NCBI GenBank assembly: GCA_903837355.1
Contig: CAILUI010000129.1
Location: 1 to 33,347, forward strand
Direction of reading: 5' to 3'
Length of the DNA stretch: 33,347 nucleotides
Source: an uncultured Victivallales bacterium
Lineage (GTDB): Bacteria > Verrucomicrobiota > Lentisphaeria > Oligosphaerales > JAFGRS01
This document shows positions 15,141 to 23,756 of this stretch, piece after piece; position 1 is the stretch's first letter, and the number at the start of each line of letters is the position of its first letter. Both the position numbers and the translations under genes were made by a program. The notes beneath the pieces are model-generated. The model did no database searches, had not been told where the DNA came from, and saw only the letters and a program-made list of their open reading frames with translations.

Positions 15141-18100
15141 TCAGCGGGCGCCGGCAGGCAGCGGCACGCGGTTGACGGCCAGGGCGTCGCCGTCGTAACG
15201 TACCCAGACCAGCACCTCAGGCCCGCCCGCCGGGAGGGGGAACTCGAGCCGGCGGTGTCCGCCGGCCTCGAGGCGCACGGGCAGGCGCGCCGCCGAGATC
15301 TCGCGACCTTGCGGGGTCCGTAACTCCGCCGTGCCCTCGACCGCCTCGGGCAGGTGGTTGACGAGATCGACGCGGATCGTGGTCCCGTCGACGCGCACCA
15401 GCGGCACCAGGGGTCCGTGCTCGCCCACCAGGACGACGAGCGCCGTGGTGGTGACGTCGGGCAGGACGCCGGTCACCCAGCCGTCCGCGGCCCGGAAGGG
15501 CCAGGTGGTGAGGCGCTCCGTCGCCGTGTCCAGGAGGTAGGCCGCCCGGACCTTGGGGAAGGGCTGTTGCAGGCGGAGGTGTGGCGTGCGCAAGGGCTCG
15601 AGCCCGAAGTGGGTGAGGCCGAAGACGGCTGCATCGCGGCTGCTCGTACAGCTCCTAAGTGATGTCGGTAAATCTTCTGCTGAAGATACTTGCAGAGGTG
15701 CTTCGAGACCTCTCTCCGCGAGGAAGCGGCGCAGCACGCCGCGCACGGCCGGGTCACCGGCGTTCTTCACTTCGTTCTCCTGGCAGATGGGGTGCGGGGC
15801 GACGGTCAGCGAATAGGTATAGTTGCGGTAGCCGGCGAACAACTCCCAGGCGGCGTAGAGGGTACGGCCCTGGCCGTGGGTGTTGGTCACCAGCGCCGGG
15901 CTGCCGTCCGCGAAGACGCCGAGCGGCAGCCCGCCGGCCAGGCGCACCCGCGTGGCGCGCTGCTCACGGTAGCGCTTCGCCGCACCGGCGGAGTTGTCGG
16001 CGTCGGCGATGCGGGAGATAAGGATGGTGGCCGGATCGCCGGGCAGCAGGCTCACGGTGTTGAGTTCGTCGGTGGCGCCGCCGTCCTCGATGCCGAAGAC
16101 AGCCTCCAGAGAGCGCTGTTCGTGGCCATGGGGATCGAAGTGACCGCAGCGTACATCGCCGACCAGAATGCCGCCTTCGCGCACCCAGCGCTCGATCGCC
16201 GCCGCCGCCGCGGGCGGGAGATGCTGGCTGCCGGGCAGGACGAGCAGGCGATAGTTCGCCAGCCGCTCGGCGTTGAGATCGCGCCAGCAGATGATGTCGG
16301 CGGGATAGCCGAGCTGGTTGAGCAGCTTGTAGGCACCGTAGAGAGCATGCATCGAGGCCACGCCGCCGGTCTGCCAGACGTCGGCATGCGGGAAGAGCAC
16401 GGCGGCCTGCAGGCCAAACGGCGTCGCCGTGTTGAGCACCGGGGCCAGGGTGCGTACCGAGCGCGCCAGGCGGGCGGCCTCGGCCCCGGTCTCGGTCAGC
16501 CGCCCCTGGTCGCCATCCCACAGCCAGTAGCCGTCGAAGGTGCCGCGGTCCCAGGGGGCGAACCACGAGAAGAGGTAAAGGGCGCGCGCCCCGCGCACGA
16601 CGGCGGGCCAGTACACCCGGTTGACATCGGCCGCCGTCCGCCGCACGGTCTCGCCCATGACGAACTTGAGGCCGGTCTCGGCGAAGTGGATGGGCACGCC
16701 AGGGAGCTCGGCACGGGCATGGTCGACGGCGAAGGCCAGTTCGTCGTAGCCCATCCGCTGGAAGGCGTAGGCGCTGATGCCGAAGACATCGCCGCTGCCG
16801 CGCCAGAGGTGGTAGTCGAGACCGTCGGCCTGGGCAAAGAGGTCGTCGGGCACGAGCGGTTTGGCGGTGACGAGCGTATCGGGCAGGTAGCCCTTGAGGA
16901 CGCGGTAGCAGCCCTGCATGTGCTCGGCCAGGAGCTCGCTGCGGAAGCTCATCCAGTCGTACCAGGGGGCCGGCTGCGTGCCCCGTGCGCTCGGCGGGGT
17001 GATGGCGGCAACGTCCGGATGCGTCGTCCCCCAGGCCGCGTTCAGGCCTTCGAGGCCGCCATACCGGCGGGCCAGCCAGGTGCGGTAACGCTGCACCACC
17101 AGCGGGTGGTAATCGACGAAGGCGCCGCTGGTGACCCAGAGCGCATAGGTCATCTCGTTGTTGTAGAGGAAGGTGTGGAAGCCTGGATGGCCGTTGATGG
17201 CCCGCGCGCGTGCCGCGAACTCGGGGTCGACGTCGAAGCGCGGCCAGGCCATGGTGAACAGGCGCGGGCAGGGCGTGCCATCGGCGCCCAGAGCGTGGAC
17301 CTCGGCGCTGCCGGGGTCCACGGGCTGCAGCGGTTCGGAGCACAGCGTCTGGTAGTAGCCCTGGCGGGCCGCGGTCGTCAGCCGTGGGTCGCCCGGCAGT
17401 TGGTCCCAGTACTCGGTGACGCTGAAGCCGAGTTCAGGGACCTCAGGGCCATCGATGCAGGGGCCGACCGGGTAGTAGTAGGGCGAACGCGGCCGCATGA
17501 CGTACAACTCGGCGCTGGCCCGCGTCAGCGTCGGCACCGCTTCCGGAGTCCCGCTCAGCGTGGGTTGCAGGCGGAACGAGCCCGCCTGCAGCGGCGGCGC
17601 CAGTTCCACCTCCAGCCGCGTCTCGCCGGGCGGCAGCGCGGCCAGGTCGCGGGCGTAGAGGGCGGGGCCGTTGGCGGCGGCGCGGCGCAGTTCGAGGTGC
17701 AGTCCGCGCAGCGTGCCGGGGGTGGCATTGCGCAGGCGCAGCCCAGCGCGGAGGGGCTGGCCCAGGGTCCAGGCGGTGCGCGGGGTAACCACGTCGGCGG
17801 TGACGATATCGGCGACCTCGATCTCGACCTCGCTGAGGCCCATCCAGATCCACGAGTGCGGACGCCCGATCTCGAGGCGGAGTTCGCGCAGCGGGGCGGT
17901 CGGGAGGTCGAGGTCGAGCCGGAACACGCGGCCGCCCTCATCAGCCTTGTCTTTGCCTTCGCTACGGTGGTACCACTCCCGTGTCGCCAGCGGTGCCCAG
18001 GCAGCCCCGGGCTCGCTGCGGCCGAGCACGTTCACGACCGTGATGTACCAGTAGGAGTTGGGGCTCTGACTGACCAGACGCAGGCGCCGAACCGTGCAGG

Positions 18101-18413
18101 GCCGCTCCAGATCGAAAGTGATGCCGATGGCCGTGGGGCCGTCACCGCGCCCGCCGCCCCAGCCGGGGCCGGTCTCGTCCGAGCCGTCGGTCAGAGCGCC
18201 CTGCGCGAAGGGCAGCGTGGCGGCTCCCTTGTCCTGGTACTGCTCGGGCGGGACGTCGTAGTGGTAGGTGCCGGCCAACAGGGGCGCGCCGGAAGTGGGC
18301 CCGTTGGCCGCCAGCGCCCGGGCGACCAGGCCGCAGACCACGAGGGCGGCAAGCCGCCCCGCCCAGCGTCGGGACTGTGCGTAAGCGGCCTGCGCTTGCT
18401 CGAGTGAGTTCAT
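15141..18413 (-). CDS. Secreted GH42-like beta-galactosidase-type glycosidase
   Basis: A 1090-residue exported protein. A signal/anchor segment (residues ~15-35, 'WAGRLAALVVCGLVARALA') precedes a discoidin-like sugar-binding domain (~45-205) and a Cys-poor beta domain. The catalytic (beta/alpha)8 barrel follows at about 310-660: 'FLYNNEMTYALW' supplies the likely acid/base E420 (N-E pair) and 'HFAETGLKF' the likely nucleophile E579, about 160 residues apart as in GH42. Residues ~680-800 ('AAVLFPHADVWQTGG...RLLVLPGSQHL') match the GATase-like trimerisation domain of GH42, and a beta domain ends the protein. A GGGAG lies 5 bp before the ATG at 18413. It is transcribed away from the discoidin/barrel gene. 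Galactosidase specificity is only a family-based guess. Confidence 0.83.
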   Translation of the reverse strand: MNSLEQAQAAYAQSRRWAGRLAALVVCGLVARALAANGPTSGAPLLAGTYHYDVPPEQYQDKGAATLPFAQGALTDGSDETGPGWGGGRGDGPTAIGITFDLERPCTVRRLRLVSQSPNSYWYITVVNVLGRSEPGAAWAPLATREWYHRSEGKDKADEGGRVFRLDLDLPTAPLRELRLEIGRPHSWIWMGLSEVEIEVADIVTADVVTPRTAWTLGQPLRAGLRLRNATPGTLRGLHLELRRAAANGPALYARDLAALPPGETRLEVELAPPLQAGSFRLQPTLSGTPEAVPTLTRASAELYVMRPRSPYYYPVGPCIDGPEVPELGFSVTEYWDQLPGDPRLTTAARQGYYQTLCSEPLQPVDPGSAEVHALGADGTPCPRLFTMAWPRFDVDPEFAARARAINGHPGFHTFLYNNEMTYALWVTSGAFVDYHPLVVQRYRTWLARRYGGLEGLNAAWGTTHPDVAAITPPSARGTQPAPWYDWMSFRSELLAEHMQGCYRVLKGYLPDTLVTAKPLVPDDLFAQADGLDYHLWRGSGDVFGISAYAFQRMGYDELAFAVDHARAELPGVPIHFAETGLKFVMGETVRRTAADVNRVYWPAVVRGARALYLFSWFAPWDRGTFDGYWLWDGDQGRLTETGAEAARLARSVRTLAPVLNTATPFGLQAAVLFPHADVWQTGGVASMHALYGAYKLLNQLGYPADIICWRDLNAERLANYRLLVLPGSQHLPPAAAAAIERWVREGGILVGDVRCGHFDPHGHEQRSLEAVFGIEDGGATDELNTVSLLPGDPATILISRIADADNSAGAAKRYREQRATRVRLAGGLPLGVFADGSPALVTNTHGQGRTLYAAWELFAGYRNYTYSLTVAPHPICQENEVKNAGDPAVRGVLRRFLAERGLEAPLQVSSAEDLPTSLRSCTSSRDAAVFGLTHFGLEPLRTPHLRLQQPFPKVRAAYLLDTATERLTTWPFRAADGWVTGVLPDVTTTALVVLVGEHGPLVPLVRVDGTTIRVDLVNHLPEAVEGTAELRTPQGREISAARLPVRLEAGGHRRLEFPLPAGGPEVLVWVRYDGDALAVNRVPLPAGAR

Positions 18414-18773
18414 GTCGTCTCCCGGGGGGGCCGCTGCTGGTCACGTTTCGCCGGCCGCGACCTACCGTAGAGCCAGGCACTGGACAAGGCAAGACCGGCG
18501 CCCGGCTGGCCGTAGCGGGTACCGGGGTTGACAGGCGCCGGTCACTGCGGTACTATCAACGCCGGGCGCAGGGCGCGCCCGATCATGCCGGTAGGAGGGT
18601 CTTTGGGCGAGTATGGAGGGCAAGCACAGGGGCGGTTTGGCCGACCCGGCGCGCCGCCGTGCCAGTCGCCGCCGTGGGCGGCGCTGGCGGCAGCGATACG
18701 GCCGTCGGCTGCCGGCCTGCTCTCGCCCTCCAGCCCCCGCGCGACTGCGGCCGATTCCCCATGGAGGCAGACG
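18414..18773. other. 360-bp divergent intergenic region and long leader
   Basis: This region separates the minus-strand GH42-like gene from the plus-strand discoidin gene. It carries one clear promoter (18528-18556) facing right, leaving a leader of about 210 bases before the ATG at 18774. The leader is GC-rich and holds self-complementary GGGCGC/GCGCCC-type stretches near 18563-18580, but I recognise no known riboswitch. No convincing leftward promoter was found. Confidence 0.5.
18528..18556 (+). promoter_or_regulatory. Sigma70-type promoter for discoidin/barrel gene
   Basis: TTGACA (18528-18533), a 17-bp spacer, and TACTAT (18551-18556) form a near-consensus housekeeping-sigma promoter. 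Transcription should start near 18563. Confidence 0.65.
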
Positions 18774-20252
18774 ATGCGTGCTCTTGCAAGTATGGCCCTG
18801 GTGGTCGTGGTGTCGGCGCTGGCGGTGGCGGCAGAGGAGCCGGGCGCGCCCCTGCTCGCAGGGTTGCGCCTGGTTTCGGCCGAGGCCCGCAGCGGCAGCC
18901 TGCAGGACCCGGGGTTTGCCATCGATGGCGACCCGGCGACCGCGTTCAGCTTCGAGTGGGGCAATGGCGGCGCGACGCTGGTGCTCGACCTCGGCGGACC
19001 GCGGGTCCTCGAACGGGTGCGCGTGACCAACGGGCGCACCGACCTCCTGGTGTGGCTGAAGGAGCTGTCGGTTGGCCCCGACGCAACGCACTTCCGACCG
19101 CTGCTCGGGCGCCCGGTGAACCTGCCGATGTGGCGTCCGGGCGACGCCACGGACGTGCCGCTGGCGGGCGCCGTGGCGCGCTTCGTGAAGGTGGAGTTCG
19201 CCGGTGGCGGGCCGCGAGGCAGCATCAGCGAGGTCGCTTTCTACGGGCGCGAGAACCGGCCCGAACGCCACCTGATGTGCTGGTCGGGCAGCATCCAGGA
19301 CGATTTCCTGGACAAACTGGACTATTTCGCCGGCGACCTGGGCGTGACCGATCTGTGGCTGGACTACGTGGAGTCGGCCTTTCCGCAGAGCAACACCAAC
19401 GCCGGCTTCGCCGCCTGGGTCGAGAGTGGGGCCTTCGAGCGCTTCCGCGAGCACGGCATCCGCTACTGGCTGGCGGAGCATGAAGCCTTTACGTTCATGG
19501 TGAATGGGCCCGAGGACCTGCGCGACGATCGGCGTTGGGAGACCACCTTCAGGCAGGCGCGGTTTCTGTACTCACGGGCCCGGGAACTGGGGTTCCGCGG
19601 GCTGGTCCTGGACGCCGAGGACTACGGCGGGGTGACTGAGGAGGCGCAGCGCAAGTACGCGGATGTCGCCGATGCCGTCGATGCCTGGTGCTTTGCCGAC
19701 GCGTTCGGCGTGGCCGGTATGTACTACCAGCGCGGGCACCAGTTCGGAACCGTGCTCAAGAGCGTCTGGGACGCGCCGCTGCTGCAGGCCTACGAAGCGC
19801 GGCTCTATGCCGGCAAGCCCGACTGCCGCGCCGGCAATTACTGGTGGCTGCGCGGCATCCACGATGCCGGCATCGAGATCTGGATCGCCACCGAGAAGAC
19901 CTACGGCGCCGGCAACGGGGAGATCGCGACCGACGCCGCCATCCACCTGCGTACCTGGTTTGTGCAGATGCCCGAGCTCATGAGTCGGATCCATGACGCC
20001 TACCCCTTCGCCGCGCGCATCCTGCCTGGCTTCCACCCTTGGAACACCCGGACGCGCCAGCCCAACTACCTGCCGAAGTACCTGGCGGAGCAGATCGAGA
20101 TCGCGGCGGGCTGGGCGCCCGGGTACTGGCTCTACAACGAGGGGAACCGCCGTGGCGGAGACCCGCGGGAGGTGCTCGATCCGGAGTTCCTCAAGGCTCG
20201 TGGTCTGACCGCCGAACAGTACCTGGACGTCTTCAGGGCAACCCGCGAATGA
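18774..20252 (+). CDS. Secreted discoidin-domain protein with barrel-like domain
   Basis: A 492-residue exported protein. The signal peptide is residues 1-~20 ('MRALASMALVVVVSALAVAAEE'). Residues ~25-155 form an F5/8 (discoidin) domain: 'AIDGDPATAFSFEWGNGGATLVLDLGGPRVLERVRVTNG' and 'VARFVKVEFAGGG...ISEVAFYG'. The remaining ~330 residues resemble a TIM-barrel hydrolase ('VTDLWLDYVESAFPQ', 'GFRGLVLDAEDYGG', 'YWLYNEGNRRGGDPREVLDPEF'). The D-A-E-D in 'LVLDAEDYGG' is a candidate catalytic strand end. I do not recognise a named GH family. GGAGG at 18763-18767 and the signal peptide fix the start at 18774; the open frame extending upstream belongs to the leader. It is followed by a repeat element and the DUF4838 gene. 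Confidence 0.8.
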   Translation: MRALASMALVVVVSALAVAAEEPGAPLLAGLRLVSAEARSGSLQDPGFAIDGDPATAFSFEWGNGGATLVLDLGGPRVLERVRVTNGRTDLLVWLKELSVGPDATHFRPLLGRPVNLPMWRPGDATDVPLAGAVARFVKVEFAGGGPRGSISEVAFYGRENRPERHLMCWSGSIQDDFLDKLDYFAGDLGVTDLWLDYVESAFPQSNTNAGFAAWVESGAFERFREHGIRYWLAEHEAFTFMVNGPEDLRDDRRWETTFRQARFLYSRARELGFRGLVLDAEDYGGVTEEAQRKYADVADAVDAWCFADAFGVAGMYYQRGHQFGTVLKSVWDAPLLQAYEARLYAGKPDCRAGNYWWLRGIHDAGIEIWIATEKTYGAGNGEIATDAAIHLRTWFVQMPELMSRIHDAYPFAARILPGFHPWNTRTRQPNYLPKYLAEQIEIAAGWAPGYWLYNEGNRRGGDPREVLDPEFLKARGLTAEQYLDVFRATRE

Positions 20253-20282
20253 CCGATGCTGGCGCTCACGCCGAATGCCCCC

Positions 20283-20390
20283 CAACTTAGACCGCCTGAA
20301 GGCGGAACTACAAACCCAGAGGCGTCTGACGGTGGGCCGGTTCGTAGTCCCGCGTTTACGCGGTCCTATGAGCCTTCTCGTCCTAAGTTG
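20283..20390. repeat. 108-bp compound palindromic repeat element
   Basis: CAACTTAG (20283-20290) and its exact complement CTAAGTTG (20383-20390) bound a pair of inverted modules. Left module: hairpin CCGCCT-GA-AGGCGG (20292-20305), then ACTACAAACC (20307-20316). Right module: GGTTCGTAGT (20339-20348), complementary to the former with one mismatch, then hairpin CCGCG-TTTA-CGCGG (20350-20363). The whole thing folds as a large stem made of smaller hairpins, as in REP/BIME-like or MITE-like elements. It lies between two co-oriented genes and could alternatively shape the mRNA between them. No second copy was seen in the window. Confidence 0.7.
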
Positions 20391-20412
20391 AGAGCCAAAG
20401 GAGCAGACGAGT

Positions 20413-22677
20413 ATGCGTTTGGCAGCGGTAAGCGCAGTTGTTCTGAGCGTCCAGGCGGTCCTGCTGGGCACGCCGACGGCGGCGGCAACGCTGGCACGCG
20501 CCGGCCAGGCCACGTGCGTGATCGTGCTGGACAAGGGCGCGCCGCCCGCCGAGGCGACGGCGGCAGCGGAGCTGGCGGTCTATCTCGAGCGCGTGACCGG
20601 CGCCCGGCCGGCAACCCAGCCCGAACCGGGTTCCGAGACCAATGTCTACGTCGGGCGCTCGGCGCGGGTCCAGGCTCTGCTGCCGGGAGTGGACTGGGCG
20701 GCGCTGGGCAGCGATGGCATCGTCATGCAGACGGTCGGTGCGGATCTGGTGCTGGCGGGCGGGCAGCCGCGCGGCACGCTGTACGCGGTCTACACCTTCC
20801 TGCAGGACGTGGTGGGTTGTCGCTGGTATGCGGCGGACGCGGCGGAACTCGTCCCTCGCCGGCCCACCCTCGAACTGCCGGAACTCGCCGTCGTTTACCG
20901 GCCGCCCTTCGACTTCCGCCAGGACTACACCGAAGCCCTCAAGGATCCGGCCTTTGCGGTGAAGCTGCGCCAGAATGGCCGCGAGTGGTCGGCGCCCATT
21001 CCCGCGGAGTTGGGCGGCGCGGTCGCGATGGGCGGGGCGCATACGCTCATCCGCCAGTTCCTCACGCCCAAGGAGCACTTCGCGCAGCACCCGGAGTGGT
21101 ATGCCCTGGACAAGGTGGGTGGGGAGCGTCGTCCGCTTGCCCTGTGTTTTACCGCCTCGGGGTCACGGCAACAGGCGGCGGTGGAAGTCATGGCCTATCT
21201 CAAGGCCAACCCTGACCTGCCGATCGTATCGGTGAGTTGCGATGACAACGACACCCTCTGCCAGTGCGCCGATTGCCAGGCCCTGCGCAGCCGCGAGGGT
21301 GGCGAATCCGGCCCGTTGCTGGACTTCGTCAACGCCGTCGCCGACGCGGTGGCGGTGACCTACCCCCGCGTGCTCATCAGCACCCTAGCCTACTGGCGGA
21401 CGGACCGGCCGCCGGAGACGATCCGGCCCCGGCCCAATGTGCTGGTACAACTCGGCGTTTTGGACCGCAACCACAAGACGGCAATCCCGGACGTCCCCCA
21501 CTTCAGTCGTTACGTCAAACGCTGGCATGAACTGGCTGCACACCTGTACCTGTGGGACTACGACACGCACTTCGCCAACTTCATCCAGCCCCACCCGAAC
21601 CACTTCGTTGCCGGCAAGAGCCTGCGCTTCTACCGCGACCAGGGGGTGACCGGCGTCCTGAACCAGGGGAGCTGGGGCAGCACCGGCGAGTTCATGCACC
21701 TGCGCGCCTGGGTGACCGCGCAACTCATGTGGAACCCGGACCAGGATGAGCGGGCGCTGGTCAGCGAGTTCCTGAACGGCTACTACGGGGCGGCCGGGCC
21801 GCACCTGCTGCAGTATCTGGACGTGATCAACGGCGCCATCCAGCGCGAACCGAGCCTGTGGCTGGGGGTCTACGACGCCACGACGCGGCACTGGCTGACC
21901 CTCGATGACCTCAACCGCGCCACCCGTCTCTTTGACGCCGCCGCGGCCGCCGTCGCCGCCGACCAGACCCTCGCCTACCGCGTCCGTCGCGCTCGCCTCA
22001 GCATCGAGGTGGTCTGGGTCGAGCGCTACCGCGAACTGCGCCGCACGGCCCAACGCGGGACCCTGGAGTTCCTGGGGCCCGACGACCCCTACGCCGCCGT
22101 TGAGCAGATCGCCCGCAATGAGTTCAAGAGCAACACTTACCGCGAATGGGCAGACCTGAACGAGTACGTGGGCAAACTGCGCACGCTCTTCCCACCCCGG
22201 CCCGGCCCGCCGCCGCCGGCATGTGCGACGCTGCCGCCCTGGGCCTGGGAAGACATCCAGGCGGACCGGCTGGTGGTGGTGCCCGCGGGGGCTGGGACCG
22301 TGGTCGATGACCCGGCGGCCAGCGCCGGCAAGGCCCTGCGGCTGGAGGGGGCTGATGCCACCCTGGAGGCGCGCTTCAAGCTGCCCGCAGAGCTGGCCGG
22401 GCGGTGGCGGGTCTATGCTGTACTTCGGGCTGAGGCGGCGGGCGCCGTGCCGAGCGCCGTCGTTGCCGGCATCTACGCCTGGAACACGGCCAGCGCCCGT
22501 GCCCATGAGGTTAGCCGCCTGGTTGTGCCTTGCACGGCGGCGTACCAGACCATTGATCTCGGCATCCACCAACTGGAGCAGGACAGCACGATCCAGGTTC
22601 AGCCCCATGGCGCCGGAGCGTATGGGGCTGTCACCTGCACCTTCGTCGACCGCCTGCTGCTGGCGCAGGTGGAGTAA
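20413..22677 (+). CDS. Secreted DUF4838-domain glycoside-hydrolase-like protein
   Basis: A 754-residue exported protein (signal peptide residues 1-~25, 'LAAVSAVVLSVQAVLLGTPTAAA'). Residues ~30-130 resemble the N-terminal domain of alpha-glucuronidases and GH20-type enzymes ('AAAELAVYLERVTGARP', 'RGTLYAVYTFLQDVVGCRWY'). The DUF4838 domain follows (~190-480), with 'HPEWYALDKVGGERRPLALCFT', 'VSVSCDDNDTLCQCADCQAL' (a CxCxxC cluster that may hold a metal), 'VLISTLAYWRTDRPP' and 'YLWDYDTHFANFIQPHPN'. A C-terminal beta-sandwich (~610-754) may bind sugar. Its substrate is not established, although its neighbours suggest plant or algal glycan breakdown. AAAGGAG at 20398-20404 serves the ATG at 20413. 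It converges with the ThuA-like gene, 8 bp apart. Confidence 0.88.
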   Translation: MRLAAVSAVVLSVQAVLLGTPTAAATLARAGQATCVIVLDKGAPPAEATAAAELAVYLERVTGARPATQPEPGSETNVYVGRSARVQALLPGVDWAALGSDGIVMQTVGADLVLAGGQPRGTLYAVYTFLQDVVGCRWYAADAAELVPRRPTLELPELAVVYRPPFDFRQDYTEALKDPAFAVKLRQNGREWSAPIPAELGGAVAMGGAHTLIRQFLTPKEHFAQHPEWYALDKVGGERRPLALCFTASGSRQQAAVEVMAYLKANPDLPIVSVSCDDNDTLCQCADCQALRSREGGESGPLLDFVNAVADAVAVTYPRVLISTLAYWRTDRPPETIRPRPNVLVQLGVLDRNHKTAIPDVPHFSRYVKRWHELAAHLYLWDYDTHFANFIQPHPNHFVAGKSLRFYRDQGVTGVLNQGSWGSTGEFMHLRAWVTAQLMWNPDQDERALVSEFLNGYYGAAGPHLLQYLDVINGAIQREPSLWLGVYDATTRHWLTLDDLNRATRLFDAAAAAVAADQTLAYRVRRARLSIEVVWVERYRELRRTAQRGTLEFLGPDDPYAAVEQIARNEFKSNTYREWADLNEYVGKLRTLFPPRPGPPPPACATLPPWAWEDIQADRLVVVPAGAGTVVDDPAASAGKALRLEGADATLEARFKLPAELAGRWRVYAVLRAEAAGAVPSAVVAGIYAWNTASARAHEVSRLVVPCTAAYQTIDLGIHQLEQDSTIQVQPHGAGAYGAVTCTFVDRLLLAQVE

Positions 22678-22685
22678 CCCACCCG

Positions 22686-23717
22686 CTACTTCCCGGCCGG
22701 GGCAAGCAGAGGCCGGCCGAGGTCGTGGTCCGCGGGCCGCATGCCACGACGGTGACCGCTGAAGCCGTACATCGTCGGCTCATAGGGATCGACCAGGGCC
22801 ACGTTGGCGCTGGCTGGGACCTCCAGGTCGAGGCCCCAGTAGACGCCGTTCACCACCAGGCGCCGCAGGCCGGCATTCGTGAGGTCGGTGGCGGCTCCCA
22901 TGGTCGTGCAGAGGATCCGGTTGGTGGTGCCGGCCGCGTTGGCGACCTGGCGGGTCCAGGCGATCGGCATCATCGGTTCGTTGATCGGCTGTTCGGCACC
23001 GTCGGCATGGCGCTTGCGCACATAGGTCGCGGGCGGGTCGGTCGGCTGCATCCCGGTGAGGACCTGTCCGCGCAGGAGGATCGTGGCGTCCGCCGGCGGG
23101 TAGGCCTCGTACACGTCCGTGGTGCCGAAGACCGCGTCGACGCCACGCAGGATGGGCTGGTCCTTGGCGCTCGCCTCGACCACGCCGCGGGTGGCCTCCA
23201 CCTTATGCCGGCCCCAGTGGTCCACCCACTGCTCGCCGAGGACGCGCTTGCCGAAGGTGTTGTAGCCCTTGTCGGTGCCCGGCTCGAAATTGAAGGCGTG
23301 CGTGCTGGTGCGCAGGGCGATGATCGGCACCCCGCGGGCGCAGGCGGCGGCGAAGCGCTGCATGATCGGGTCCGGCCAGCGGCGGAAGCGTAGCAGCATG
23401 ACGATGGCGTCGGCGGAGTCCAGGGCCTCGGCCCCCGGCAGGCTGTCGGTCCGCTCCGGGTTGATCGTCCCATCGGGATCGACCGCAAAGAGCACCGTAC
23501 AGCGGAAACCGTGACGCTGGCTGAGGATCTTCGCCAGCATGGGCAGCGCTTCCTCGCTGCGATACTCCTCGTCGCCGGAGAGCAGCACGACGTGCTTGCC
23601 GACCCCCGGGCCAGTCGTGCCCGCGAAGGCCAGCCAGGGCGAGTCGGCGGCGCCGGCAGAGACGGCCGCGAGCAGAGGCAGGGTCCAAGTCAGCGAGGGC
23701 AGCAGTCTGATCGTCAT
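22686..23717 (-). CDS. Secreted ThuA-like domain protein
   Basis: A 343-residue exported protein (signal peptide residues 1-~24, 'LPSLTWTLPLLAAVSAGAA'). The ThuA-like (class I amidotransferase-fold) domain is seen in 'KHVVLLSGDEEYRSEEALPMLAKIL', 'DADAIV'-like 'SADAIVMLLRFRRWPD', 'GVPIIALRTSTHAF', and later 'TTMGAATDLTNAGLRRLVVNGVYWGL', the usual C-terminal motif of the family. ThuA proteins are linked to disaccharide (trehalose/sucrose) use, but secreted versions are common near sugar-degrading genes and their reaction is unclear. The start codon is immediately preceded by a tandem CACGAAG repeat. It lies 39 bp after the DUF4965 protein's stop codon in the same direction. Confidence 0.87.
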   Translation of the reverse strand: MTIRLLPSLTWTLPLLAAVSAGAADSPWLAFAGTTGPGVGKHVVLLSGDEEYRSEEALPMLAKILSQRHGFRCTVLFAVDPDGTINPERTDSLPGAEALDSADAIVMLLRFRRWPDPIMQRFAAACARGVPIIALRTSTHAFNFEPGTDKGYNTFGKRVLGEQWVDHWGRHKVEATRGVVEASAKDQPILRGVDAVFGTTDVYEAYPPADATILLRGQVLTGMQPTDPPATYVRKRHADGAEQPINEPMMPIAWTRQVANAAGTTNRILCTTMGAATDLTNAGLRRLVVNGVYWGLDLEVPASANVALVDPYEPTMYGFSGHRRGMRPADHDLGRPLLAPAGK

Positions 23718-23742
23718 CTTCGTGACCTTCGTGTGCTTCGTG
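23718..23742 (-). repeat. Tandem CACGAAG heptamers abutting a start codon
   Basis: Three copies of CACGAAG occur on the minus strand at 23742-23736, 23733-23727 and 23724-23718, with an exact 9-bp period. The last copy touches the ThuA-like ATG (23717-23715), so it occupies the ribosome-binding region. I recall this kind of repeat before genes in planctomycete- and verrucomicrobia-like genomes, but could not check. Confidence 0.75.
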
Positions 23743-23756
23743 GTGAGTCTTCCAGA

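Noticed and set aside
15690..18407. 905-codon open frame opposite the GH42-like gene
   Set aside because: It is antisense to a gene with clear domains and has the Arg/Gly/Ala/Val-rich composition expected of antisense frames in high-GC DNA; no motif or signal was found.
20292..20305. Intrinsic terminator after the discoidin gene
   Set aside because: The hairpin has no following U-run and is part of a larger mirrored element, so it was recorded as a repeat.
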